Source of the DNA: Armatimonadaceae bacterium
GTDB lineage: Bacteria > Armatimonadota > Armatimonadia > Armatimonadales > Armatimonadaceae
Length of the DNA: 50,810 bases
Direction of reading: 5' to 3'
Assembly (NCBI GenBank): GCA_030447685.1
Contig: JAUJOK010000019.1
Coordinates: 39,520-90,329, forward strand
Each line of letters starts with the position of its first letter. The stretch's first letter is position 1. This document shows positions 1 through 9,594 of the stretch, one piece after another. The position numbers and the translations under genes were made by a program. Under the pieces are notes generated by a model that was given only the letters and a program-made list of their open reading frames with translations, did not search any database and was not told the DNA's origin.

Positions 1-220
1 AGTTGCGCCGACTGTATCCACAGATTCATAAAGATTCAGCTTAACTAAGGAATAGTGCCATAACGAAAGTCAATTCTACGGTATAACGGCTCGACTTCAC
101 CGGCCCGGCAGGGGCGGCGGTCACGCTGCATGGGCGGCGGCTGCGTTCCGGTGGAGTGATTGTTTTGGGCCGTTTGTTTCATGGCGTTCGACCAGAAAGC
201 CACGTAATCGAAATGGCCTG

Positions 221-1118
221 TTAGTTTGCCGAGGCGGGCGCGGGAGCCGGGGAAGCGGCGTTAAGTTTACTGCGCTTGTTCCACCATATCTCCACCAGAT
301 TCGCCACGGGGCCGACGATGAAGAGCGCGTAGTAGGGCGCGTGGACATTCTGGAACAGGCGCAGGACACACTCCATCGCGGCGATCAGAAAGGCGACCAA
401 TATCTGCCCGCGCCGGGTCATTACCGTTGTCTTCGGGTCGGTTATCATGAAGAAGATGAACAACTGATACATCGGCCCGGTAATGGGGAGACTTCGGCGA
501 GGAAAGAGTGGCCGGTGATGAGGCTTCGCAGAAAGGCGAAGGCGACGAACGACACGACATAGGTGGCGCAGATGTGGAACCGCTTCAGCTTGGCGATGAT
601 GACCGAGCCGACTATCCAGATCACCAGCATCGCCCAGATGGCGTTGCCCCATTGGATGCTTAATGTGGCGACCGTGTTGTACGCCAGAATCAGCATGATG
701 ACGATGGCGAAGTTCGAGGGTTCCAGATATGCCGCCCGTTGACGCGGATGACGTACTTGGAGGCGATGGCGATCATGCCGCACAGCGCGTACGGCCAGAA
801 CGCCGGAGCGCACCAGAATACCGACGCTGATACCGGAGACGTAGGCGCTCGCCGTGTGCGGCCATTTGCCGGTAAACAGGCGTCCCAGAACCAGTTCAGT
901 GGCGATGCTCGCGCCGATTGCGAGCAGCGTCCGGTCGAAGCTTTCAGGATGCCGTAAAAGACCTGGCCGATGAGCAGGATAAAGGTGATAAAGATCGGGG
1001 CGATGAAACGCGGATCGATCTGAAAGCGTTTCCGCTCTGCTGCCCCACCGCTGCTGCCGTCTGCGGCGATGCGGTTCCTTCTGCGGAAGAAATCAGGGGC
1101 GTTCTGGTCCGGCGTCAT
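221..1118 (-). CDS. UnbU-like / RnfD-related membrane protein (frame broken several times)
   Basis: Integral membrane protein of the UnbU type, known from enediyne clusters and related to RnfD/NqrB; the biochemical role of this family is not established. Recognisable blocks, in order, are DPRFIAPIFITF near the N terminus, APAFWPYALC, SKYVIRVNGRHIWNP, TVATLSIQWGN, KRFHICATYV, and FFMITDPKTTV followed by PYYALFIVGPVANL at the C terminus. These blocks lie in all three minus frames, with changes near 940, 815, 725 and 490, so no intact reading frame exists as written. The ATG at 1118 has AAGGAG in front and overlaps the TGA of the upstream gene (ATGA), marking it as the last gene of a coupled operon. 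Because every conserved block is present in order, base-call indels are more likely than decay. Confidence 0.75.
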
Positions 1119-2895
1119 ACAGGCTCCTTTACCGTATGGATCCTGCCCGCTTCGGGCTTCGGCAGGACCACTATTTTACCTGAGGGCCAGCGGATCCCGG
1201 CTTTCTCGATCTGCGGGTTCTTACCGAGGCCGAAGTGCAGCGCGCGCTGGTTCTGGGCGCAGAAGCCCAGGCCGCCCGTCACCTCCTGCACCTGCTGCTG
1301 GCCGTTCCAGTACAGCCGCACCTGCGCGCCGATGGCGCTGGCGTTGCTGCGCGTGCCTTTCAGGTCGAAGCCGATCCAGCGGTTGTCGGGCAGGACGGTG
1401 TTCTTATAAAGAAGCAGCGGCCCTTCTGGTTGGCGACGAGAACGTCCAGCGCGCCATCGTTGTTGAAGTCGGCCAGGGCAACGGCGCGGCCATCGTAGGT
1501 GTCGGTGACGCCGACCGCCTGGGCGACATCAGAAGCGACCCGCGCCGTCGTTGATCCAGACCCGCTTCTGCTGGTGGCCCGACAGGCTCATGTTTCCGAT
1601 GGGCGGCCAGTTCTTGGCGTCAGAGATGATGGCGCTGCTTCCGCCGCGAATTTGGAATAGTCGTACCAGTAGTTTTTATCTTTATCCCCGGAGATATAGC
1701 CGTTGGTCAGGTACAGATCGAGCGTGCCGTCGTTGTTCAGGTCGCCGAACTGCGCGCGAAGCTCCAGCCGCCGTGGCCGACGCCCATCTCGCGCGCCAGG
1801 TTCTCGTATTGCAGCTTATTGCCCGAGGTGCCTTCTTTGGGCACCCACAGGTTGTTTTCCTGCGGCAGAAGCCCCTCTTCGTAGATATTGGAGATATAGA
1901 TGGAGAATTTGCCGCCGGTGTTCATAATGTCGCCGAACGCGACGTTCATGCCGCTTTTGGGGGCCTTGCCGACGCCGGTCGTCTTGCCGATATTGCGCAC
2001 CCGCTTGCCGCCGTCGTTGGCCCAGAATTCGGCGACGCCGTAATCGTTGGCGAGGAACAGGTCGGGGTAGCCGGTGCCGCGCAGGTCCGCCGCCCCGGCG
2101 GCCAGCGTCCAGGTTTTGGTGTTCATGCCGGTGCGCTCGGTCACATCCTCGAACGTGCCGTCGCCGCGCCCACGGAGCAGATACTTGCGCGTGCCGTTGG
2201 TGGCGTATTCCAGGCTGTCGGGCATGATGCGCGTGTGGGGAAGATTATGCAGGTCGTACTTCTCGTCGAAGTAGCCGCCGATAAACAGGTCGAGCTTGCC
2301 GTCGCGGTCGTAGTCGAGCCAGATGCCGGTGTTGGCGTTCATCCATTTGGGCAGCCCGGCGCGCTCGGTGATATTGGTGAAGCGTTTGCCGTTATCATTG
2401 CGGAATAGCTCGGCGCGGCCCCATTTGTAGACGAACAGGTCTTCAAAGCCGTCGTTGTCGTAGTCGCCCCAGACCGCGCCCATCGAGACGCCGGTGCCGT
2501 CGCGGTTGACATCGGCGACGCCCATCGCTTCGCCGACCTCTTCAAACGTGCCGTTGCCATTGCTACGGTACAGTTTATTTTTACTGTTTTCACCGCTGTT
2601 GGTGACATAAAAATCCTGCCAGCCGTCGCGGTCGAAGTCGGCCACGGAGACGCCCGCGCCCATATCGGCGATCCGGGGCATGATGTGAGCCAGCTTGATG
2701 TCCAGTGTCGGTGCCTGATGGGTGAAATCGACGCCGGAGGCTTTGCTGACCTCCTGAAGCCGAAAGCCATAGCGGTTTACGTCCACGACCGGCTGCGGGG
2801 CGTTTTTTTGCTGACGGAGCGGCGATTCAGAACAGCGACGGTTCGATAAGACCAACGAAGATAAATAAGATGACCTGGGGGAAGCGGCTTCGCAT
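1115..2895 (-). CDS. CRTAC/ASPIC (UnbV-like) FG-GAP repeat protein, frame broken
   Basis: Secreted beta-propeller protein of the CRTAC1/ASPIC-UnbV family. The longest open stretch (1737-2855) carries repeated calcium-binding FG-GAP/VCBS blades of the form DFDRDGWQDFYVTN, DYDNDGFEDLFV, DYDRDGKLDLFIGG and a further LRGTGYPDLFLAND. The ASPIC C terminus (LHFGLGKNPQIEKAGIRWPSGK) lies in another frame at 1115-1321. The segment 1321-1737 changes frame at least twice. The likely true start is ATG at 2895, preceded by GAGGAGAAAC and giving a short hydrophobic signal or anchor; a run of A near 2805-2811 then shifts the frame into the main stretch. The ATG overlaps the stop of the upstream gene (ATGA), and its own TGA overlaps the UnbU start. 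Substrate or partner is unknown. Confidence 0.8.
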
Positions 2896-5800
2896 CAATG
2901 GTTTCTCCTCCGTTTTCTAAGGCGCAGCGCGTTCTGAAAATCGCGCGGTGTTACATAACGCGTATGATATTTTTGCCAGTCCGCGCGGTGGCGGCGGTAT
3001 ACCGGGTCATCTTCCAGACGGCGCGGCGGCGTGGCGTACTCAGGGCGGCCATGCGCCGGCAGCGGCAGCACCGTCTTCGAGAACGCCGTATTGTAGTCGC
3101 CGTCCTTAACCCAGCCGTCACCGATAAGGACGAAATCCCGCACCCATCCGGCAGGCGGCGCGGGCGGCGCGGCGAACTCGAAGCGCATTTCGTCGCCCGC
3201 ATTCATGATAACATACCGGTCGTCCACGCGCCCGGTAAGCTCGCGAACGTCGCCGAAGCGGGTGTAGTAACCGATCAGATCACGCCATATCTGCGCGGTC
3301 CCAGCAAGCCGCTCGTAGGATTGCGGAAGCTCTGGTGATGATTTATCCTTAGCGGTTACTACGGAAAACCCCCGGTAGCGAAGTTCCGCCGTGCGCAGGT
3401 TCAGGCGTCGTGTCGCGAGCCGCGCATCGTTTCGGCCCTCTGCCCAGGCGAGCGCATCCCAAAATATCTCCAGATTTGTTCGCAGGCGCAGACGCCGCCG
3501 TGCCGTTCCTTTGGGGAAAACGCCGTCGAGACCGATAAGGATAGTCTTCAGCTTGCCGGTGGGGAAGCCCAATCCCGGTTTGGCGGCGATCCAGCCGCCC
3601 TTGCCATCGGGAAACCTCCAGGCTCAGACCCTGCGGCGCGGCGTGCCGTCCCTGCCCGAGGGCGACGTTGATAGAGCTGTCGGTGGGGGTGTATCCAGCC
3701 GTTCGCGATCAGATACAGCGGCCTGTTCCGGGGAACCTCATCGCCGAATTCGATCTCGACCCAGTGGTCGCGCGTCACGCCCTGGTAGCGCCCGCGCCCG
3801 AAGGTATCGAGATAACGGCTGTCACGCGCCCGCACTATTTCCGTCACGTCATTGCCCTCGGTCATCGCGCGCGGGTAACGGGCCGGGGCGGCGTGGTCGC
3901 ATAGACCTTCAGCGGGGGCTGCGGGAAGGCGAACCGCTCATCCACGAAGATGTCGGTGCCTGCCGGGTGGTCTACCGCCAGGAGCGACACATGATCGAAG
4001 AAGTGCGTTTCCCATAGCTCCGCCGTGATGCGCACATCGTAGATGCCATTGCGGGGCTTGAGCTGGTCGCCGCGTATCTTCACCCAGTCTTCCGTCTGGG
4101 CGACGCCCGCCGTATCCTGGGCGTTTATCTTCAGGCCCAGCGGCGAGCGCCAGATACAGTCGGTGACAAAAGCCATCTGCCTGCCGTCCCAGGTGTACAG
4201 GAAGGGGCACGAACCCTTCAGGCGCTGCTCGGCGAGCAGCGTCTGGTCGGCGGCAAGCTGCTTATTGCTTTCATCGGGGAACTCTGCCCGTACCGACCCG
4301 TTGGGCCAGACGACACGCATCACATCCGCCGCCGTGTTTTCTCCTAAGCCGAAGTGGACGACCGGCCCGGCAACCGGCTGCTTCTGGACGAGCAGGCCGG
4401 AGCGTATCTCCATCTCCCCGCCGATACCGAACGAGTTGATGCGCTGGTCGCCTTCCGTTTCCTTAGCGCGGGGGCGCAGGGCCAGCCAGCGGTAGCTTTT
4501 CGTGCCCTGGTTCCTTAGAACCTGCGGCGCACCTTCCGGCGATACGCCCAGCAGATCGATGCGTCCATCCTGGTTCATGTCCGCCACGGCGGTGATACCG
4601 GCATTGACCGGCGTGTTCAGGGGCTGGAGTGTGCCCTGCGCGTCGGCGAGCAGAACGCCGCCTGCACTTCGCCCGGAGTAGATTAAATCCACCGCGCCAT
4701 TATTATCCAGGTCAGCGGCGAAAAGGCGGGCCACTGTGCCGGAGCCTTCCAATGCTGCCTGCCCGATGACGGCGGTTTCCAATTTTTCGCCTTCGCTCCG
4801 GTCGGACACGCGGATAATATCGCCGCCCGTGACGATGGTGACGAAGTCAAGAACGCCGTCCCGATTCATATCGGCGACGGTCAGCGCCGCGCCCGGAGCA
4901 ACATCTATCGGTGTGGGCGGCGTGCGGAACTGGCCGGAACGCTCGTTGGAAAAGACATGAAGCTGATTCGCAGCGTCGATAAGCGCGGCATCGGGGTCGC
5001 CGTCGCCATCAATGTCCGCCCACCCGAAGTTTTGCAGGCCGGAAACGCCGCCGAAGGGCTGAAGGACTTTGAACGTGCCATCGCCGTTGTTTCGCAGCAC
5101 CAGCGCCGGGCCTTTGCTCGCTCCCAGCACGATGTCCAGGTCGCCGTCGGCCTCGATGTCGGCGGGCCAGGCTCCGTTATAGCCTCCCTTCACCACGGCA
5201 GGCGGCAGGCCCGTTTTCGCCGTAACATCCGCAAACGTCCCATTGCCGGTCTGCTGGAACAGTTGCAGTCCGCCCGCGCCCGCTGTGGCCAGGTCGGTCT
5301 TGAAGTCGTAGTTCCAGTCCAGCGGCAGCACGCCGTTCGCTGTGGGCGGAACCGGGCCGGGGCCGCCGGGAAACGGCAGCAGGAGTCCTGGTGCGCTTGC
5401 CCGGCGCACTTCACGGCCATGCGCAACAAAAAGGACCGGAGCGCCCTCCCCGGTGAGCCAGGCCGGAGTCACCTGATTCCATTTACCCAGCCCGCTTTCG
5501 GGCAGCCTGTGGGGGGTGAAGGAAAGGCCGGTGTCGGGCGCGGCGGGGGTGGGGGAGGGCGAGGCGAGAACCAGAAGCTGCTCCAAAGGCTCGCCGACCT
5601 GGTTGTCGGCGGGCCGAAGGGAGGCGAGGCTGGCCCGGTATTGCGGCACCCGCTTCAGCACGTTGCTGAGAAAAACGGCGCGGGTGGCGGCAAGGCGTGG
5701 ATTGGATGCTGCCTGCTGAAGGCCGCTGAGGCTTTCCTTCGCCTCCGGCGGCCACGACGCGGCGCGCTCGTTCAGACGGCTGATCAGCTTTTGCAGCATC

Positions 5801-6420
5801 TGGGCGTCGCCGTTTTTGGCCGCAAGCCGTGTCCGCTCCAGCAGCGCCGCCAGATTGTCCGGCTGCGCCTCCAATATCTGATCGAACAGCCGTGTCGCTT
5901 CCGTCTGCGCTTCCGGCCCGCCCTGGCGCTCCACCTCTTCGGCCAGCGAAGCGAGCGCCTTCAGGTTTTTCGGGTCTATTTCCACGGCGCGGCGCAGATG
6001 GGCTATCGCTTCCGGGAAGCGGCCACGGCGGGTTTCCAGCAGCCCTAACAAGGTCTCAATCCGGCTGTTCTCGGGGGCGAGCGAGCGCGCCTTTTCCAGA
6101 TCGCGCGCGGCAGCTTCATAATCACCTTTACGCAGCCGGGCCAGGCCCAGGTTCGCCCACGCGGCAGGCTCGCCCGGCGCAAGCTTTGTCGCCTCGGTCA
6201 AGCGGGCTTCCGCCCGCTCGTCCCCGACCTGAAGCGCGGCCAGTCCGACGTAGAACGCCGTTACCGCTTCGCGATATTTCGGCGAGGACGGCTCCGGGCC
6301 TTTGTCCGCAGCATTTCGAGGACAGCCGGCGAGTGTCAGCGCCGTGGCGGCGGCGGCAAGCGCGGGCAAAAGAACGCGCGCCGGGGCGAACCGGCGGCAG
6401 GAGACGGCACGATTTTTCAT
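2895..6420 (-). CDS. TPR + FG-GAP + ASPIC lipoprotein (about 1,170 aa, two frame breaks)
   Basis: Large envelope protein opening with a lipoprotein signal: ATG at 6420, an Ala/Leu-rich segment, then the lipobox LAGC. Next come about five tetratricopeptide repeats (residues about 50-230, e.g. PAAWANLGLARLRKGDYEAAARD) for protein contacts. FG-GAP propeller blades follow (DIEADGDLDIVLGA, DIDGDGDPDAALID, DMNRDGVLDFVT, DLDNNGAVDLIYSG, DMNQDGRIDLLG), then an ASPIC segment (HFGLGENTAADVMRVVWPNGS) and a conserved C-terminal domain with FGDEVPRNRPLYLIANGWIHP and GFPTGKLKTILIGLDG. The open frame ends at 3862 and the protein continues in two further frames (3865-3548, then 3572-2895), so indels near 3870 and 3600 are inferred. 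First gene of the three-gene operon. Function unknown; FG-GAP/ASPIC proteins are often linked to surface carbohydrate or redox complexes. Confidence 0.8.
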
Positions 6421-7084
6421 GATTTCAGCGTTTTCTACGCCGTTTGGGGAGGACGAAAAGGAAAAATAAGAGCTTCCCGGACTTTCGGGAAAGGCGCGTC
6501 CTCCGGTGGACGGGCGAATTGCATTCAGAATGGCTTCACTGTACCATAACAAGCCCGACACGAAGCAGGGCAGCGCGTCCGGTGGTCTGCCTCCGCTTTC
6601 GTGGAGATCTGGTTAAGCCGCAACCGGCAATGTCGCGGCTGTAGCGGCTTGCCTTTCGAACTGCTCTGGACTGGGTGGTTCTCCTAACGAGGATGGGGTG
6701 ATTTTACCCGGAGGCGACGACCCGGAAGAATTCGCCAGCAGTATCGAAAGTGCGGATGAGCCAAATATCGTACGTTAAGCCCTCTTCTGAGAGGCATCCT
6801 CTCCGGTCTGTGTCCGGCTGGGGTGTACCTCAATACGACGTGAGCGGATCCAAAGCCAGCCCAGCAGAGCAATGCGTCTTGGCGTGTGATTTTTGTTTCG
6901 TGAGCAGACCCCGTGACCAGGGCGAGACGATTGGTGACGTTAATCGGCGTTACATACTGCGTAGTCCCTGTCCGTGTATGGACTATGGATCTCTTGACAG
7001 TAACTATGCCAATATTTGCGGTGACCTGGCGAAACTGAGTCTCCAGAGCAAAGGCAAACGGACGCGGGTCAAGAGGAGATCAGA
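6421..7084. other. Intergenic region between divergent operons; possible 60-codon ORF
   Basis: This 664-bp gap separates the minus-strand CRTAC operon from the plus-strand biosynthetic cluster, so it should hold both promoters. A TTGACA sits near 6996 without a convincing -10 at the usual distance. A short plus-strand frame runs from ATG 6978 to a stop at 7160, crossing the start of the next gene (begins MDYGSLDSNYANICGDLAKL). It has no clear ribosome binding site and no recognised family. It could be chance, or a precursor peptide for the cluster downstream. I see no RNA gene here. Confidence 0.3.
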
Positions 7085-8581
7085 ATGGCTGTGGGGAACA
7101 TCTACAAGACCCGCGCGCGGCGCGGGATTCCCAGGGGCAGCAAGAGGTATTTTATGTTGACCGGCATAGAACGACTGGTGGATCTTTCGGGCGCGCGGCA
7201 ATCGGCCCTTTCAGGGCCATCGCTCGAACAGGTTCAGGACGCGGTGCAGCACGGAGATGCGGGCGCGCTCGCCCAAAGCGACGGCCATTTCGCCGCCGTG
7301 GCTCGTGACGGTCAAACAGTGCGGCTGGCGCGCACCATCGGCATCCCGTTGCGCTACTTCGTGGCGAAGATGTTCCACGGGCCCTTTTTGGTGGTCTCCG
7401 ACCGCATCGATACCCTGTACAACTGGTGTCAGGAGCAGAAGATCGGCTGGCAGTTCGACCCTATGTACACCCGCATGATCCCCGCCCACTATCTGGTCGA
7501 GATCGACCAGATCGGCTGCCCCGACCCTGCGCCGCGCTACCGACGCTTCTTCAACCCGCCTGTCGGCAAGGGGCCCGCCGACATCGAGGCGGCAGGCGCG
7601 GCCTACGTCGGCGCGGCGTACGAAGCCATCAAGGCGTGGCTCGGCACGGTAGTGCCCAGCGGCGAACCCATCGCCGTCTCGTTTTCCGGGGGCGTGGACA
7701 GCACTTCGGTGTTTCTTCTGGCACGCCAGGCCCTGGCGGAGAGGGGGGAGAGTCCCGACCGCCTCCGCGCTTTCACCCTTGATCTGGGTGGGGGTGAGGA
7801 CGCCAAGCAGGCAGAGGCCGTCGCCCGGGAATTGGGCTTCGAGGGGCAGTGGGAGCGGGTGAGCGCTCCTTGCGCGCGGCTCGACCTGGAGGAGGCAATC
7901 CGCGTGATCGAGGACTACCATCCTCTCGACGTGGAATGTGCCGCCGCGTCCCTGTGCCTACTCCAGGGCATCCGCGAGCGCTATCCGTCGCTCACGTATC
8001 TGCTCGACGGCGACGGCGGGGACGAGAACATGAAGTCCTACCCGCTGGAGGACTCCGACCTGACTCTCTCCAGCATCCTGCGTAACCCCCTGCTCTACCA
8101 GGAAGGGTGGGGCGTGGACGCCATCAAGCATAGCCTCACCTACTCGGGCGGCCTGTCCCGCTCCTATGTTCGCACCTATGCCCCGGCAAAGCGGTACGAC
8201 TTTGACGCCTTTTCGCCCTTTTCCGTGCGCTCCGTCATCGCGGCTGCGGTGGCCCTGCCCTTCGAGGAGGTGCTAAGCGGGAGCGTGGAGCGGCTCTACA
8301 GCCTCAAGACCGACGTGGTGCGGGCGGGCGTGAAGGCGGTTACGGGCGTTACCATGCCCACTCATCCCAAGCGCCGGTTCCAGGATGGCGTGGGCGGAGG
8401 CAGTGGCAGCGGGGTCAACGGCAGCGGCGGGGACACCTACCGTACGTGGCGCGTCAGCAAGTCCTGGTGCCGTCAGGTGTTCCTGCGCCAGTGGGAGGAG
8501 CGCCTGCGGGTGGCGTGGGGCCCCGAGGCGGAGCGCATTTCCGGCAACGACATTACGGTTCCGCTGCCTACGGCCCGGTGA
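7085..8581 (+). CDS. Asparagine-synthetase-family amidotransferase/ligase
   Basis: Asparagine synthetase B-like protein of 498 aa. The ATP-pyrophosphatase loop SFSGGVDSTSVFLLARQAL marks the AMP-forming synthetase domain, and DGDGGDEN is the second conserved acidic motif. The N-terminal Ntn-like region (GHFAAVARDGQTVRL, then PLRYF and LVVSDRI) is degenerate and lacks the Cys2 nucleophile of glutamine-dependent enzymes, as in beta-lactam synthetase and lasso-peptide cyclases. It may therefore activate a carboxylate for intramolecular or non-ammonia amide formation. ATG 7085 has AGGAG 7 nt upstream; ATG 7154 is the alternative start. Its stop overlaps the radical SAM start (GTGA at 8578-8581). 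It heads the biosynthetic cluster; the substrate is unknown. Confidence 0.82.
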   Translation: MAVGNIYKTRARRGIPRGSKRYFMLTGIERLVDLSGARQSALSGPSLEQVQDAVQHGDAGALAQSDGHFAAVARDGQTVRLARTIGIPLRYFVAKMFHGPFLVVSDRIDTLYNWCQEQKIGWQFDPMYTRMIPAHYLVEIDQIGCPDPAPRYRRFFNPPVGKGPADIEAAGAAYVGAAYEAIKAWLGTVVPSGEPIAVSFSGGVDSTSVFLLARQALAERGESPDRLRAFTLDLGGGEDAKQAEAVARELGFEGQWERVSAPCARLDLEEAIRVIEDYHPLDVECAAASLCLLQGIRERYPSLTYLLDGDGGDENMKSYPLEDSDLTLSSILRNPLLYQEGWGVDAIKHSLTYSGGLSRSYVRTYAPAKRYDFDAFSPFSVRSVIAAAVALPFEEVLSGSVERLYSLKTDVVRAGVKAVTGVTMPTHPKRRFQDGVGGGSGSGVNGSGGDTYRTWRVSKSWCRQVFLRQWEERLRVAWGPEAERISGNDITVPLPTAR

Positions 8582-9594
8582 AGCAGATCCGCCTCCTCCC
8601 CGTCACCTATCCGGAGACGGTGGCCGAGCGAAACCGGTGGATCCGGGAGCGGCGTGGGGCCAGAAACCGGCTCGACCCGTGGCGGCCCTACGCCTCTCTG
8701 TGGGAAGAGGAGGTGGGTGCGGCGAGCGGTGACCTCATCCCGACCGCCACCATCTTCCTCACCAACCGGGAATGCCCCTACCGCTGCCTGATGTGCGACC
8801 TGTGGAAAAACACGCTGGAGGAGCGCGTCCCCGTGGGGGCGATTCCCGCACAAATAGAGCACGCACTGGCGGGCCTGCCCCCGGCACGCCAGATCAAGCT
8901 CTACAACGCCGGCAGCTTCTTCGATCCCGCCGCGATCCCACTGGAGGACTACCCGCAGATCGCGCGCCTGACCGCCGGATTTGAGCGCGTGATCGTGGAA
9001 TGCCACCCCGCGCTGGTGGGGGACAGGTGTTTGCAGTTTCGCGACCTGGTTGCGGGGGAACTCGAGGTGGCGCTTGGCCTGGAGACCGCCCACCCGCAGG
9101 TTTTGGAGAGGCTGAACAAGCAGGTGACGGTGGAATCGTTCCGGCGCGCCGCCGATCTGCTCGCGCGGGAAAAGATCGCGCTTCGCGTCTTTCTTTTGGT
9201 GCGGCCCCCGTTCCTGGAGGAGGCGCAGGGTGTGGCCTGGGCACGGCGCTCCCTGGAGGTCGCCTTTGACGCCGGGGCGTCCGTGTGCTGCCTCATCCCC
9301 ACCCGAGGGGGCAACGGCGCCATGGAGGCGCTGGCCGCCACCGGTCATTTCGCCCCGCCATCGCTCCCGTCAATGGAGGCGGCGCAGGAATACGGTCTGC
9401 ACCTGAAGCAAGGCCGCGTCTTCTCCGACCTGTGGGACATCGAGCACTTTTATACCTGCCCGTCTTGCTCTTCTGGTCGCGCAGAGCGCCTTGCGGCAAT
9501 GAACCGCACACAGGAGGTTCCCCCTCCGATCTCCTGTGACCAGTGCGGCGGCGGCAGCAGCGGCGACGACGGTGCTGTGGGGTACTTGGGGTGA
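8578..9594 (+). CDS. Radical SAM enzyme
   Basis: Radical SAM protein with the [4Fe-4S] motif CPYRCLMC (Cys66, Cys70, Cys73 from the GTG start), followed by DLWKNTLEERVPVGAIP. The conserved core (IKLYNAGSFFDP, VECHPALVGDRCL, GLETAHPQVLERLNKQ, IPTRGGNGAMEAL) resembles the TIGR01210 (archaeosine-synthase RaSEA-like) branch, which in bacteria is found beside flavin oxidoreductases. A C-terminal pair of CPSC and CDQC motifs looks like a zinc ribbon or auxiliary cluster site. The start is GTG 8578, inside the GTGA overlap with the upstream gene, and its TGA overlaps the next start by another GTGA; all three proteins are therefore probably made in a fixed ratio. The reaction is not predictable from sequence. 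Confidence 0.85.
   Translation: MKQIRLLPVTYPETVAERNRWIRERRGARNRLDPWRPYASLWEEEVGAASGDLIPTATIFLTNRECPYRCLMCDLWKNTLEERVPVGAIPAQIEHALAGLPPARQIKLYNAGSFFDPAAIPLEDYPQIARLTAGFERVIVECHPALVGDRCLQFRDLVAGELEVALGLETAHPQVLERLNKQVTVESFRRAADLLAREKIALRVFLLVRPPFLEEAQGVAWARRSLEVAFDAGASVCCLIPTRGGNGAMEALAATGHFAPPSLPSMEAAQEYGLHLKQGRVFSDLWDIEHFYTCPSCSSGRAERLAAMNRTQEVPPPISCDQCGGGSSGDDGAVGYLG

Noticed and set aside
1551..2408. 285-codon plus-strand frame opposite the CRTAC gene, and similar long frames at 4957-6048, 12372-13688 and 48802-50211
   Set aside because: They are antisense shadows in high-GC sequence; the opposite strand carries conserved FG-GAP, TPR, P450 and propeller motifs.
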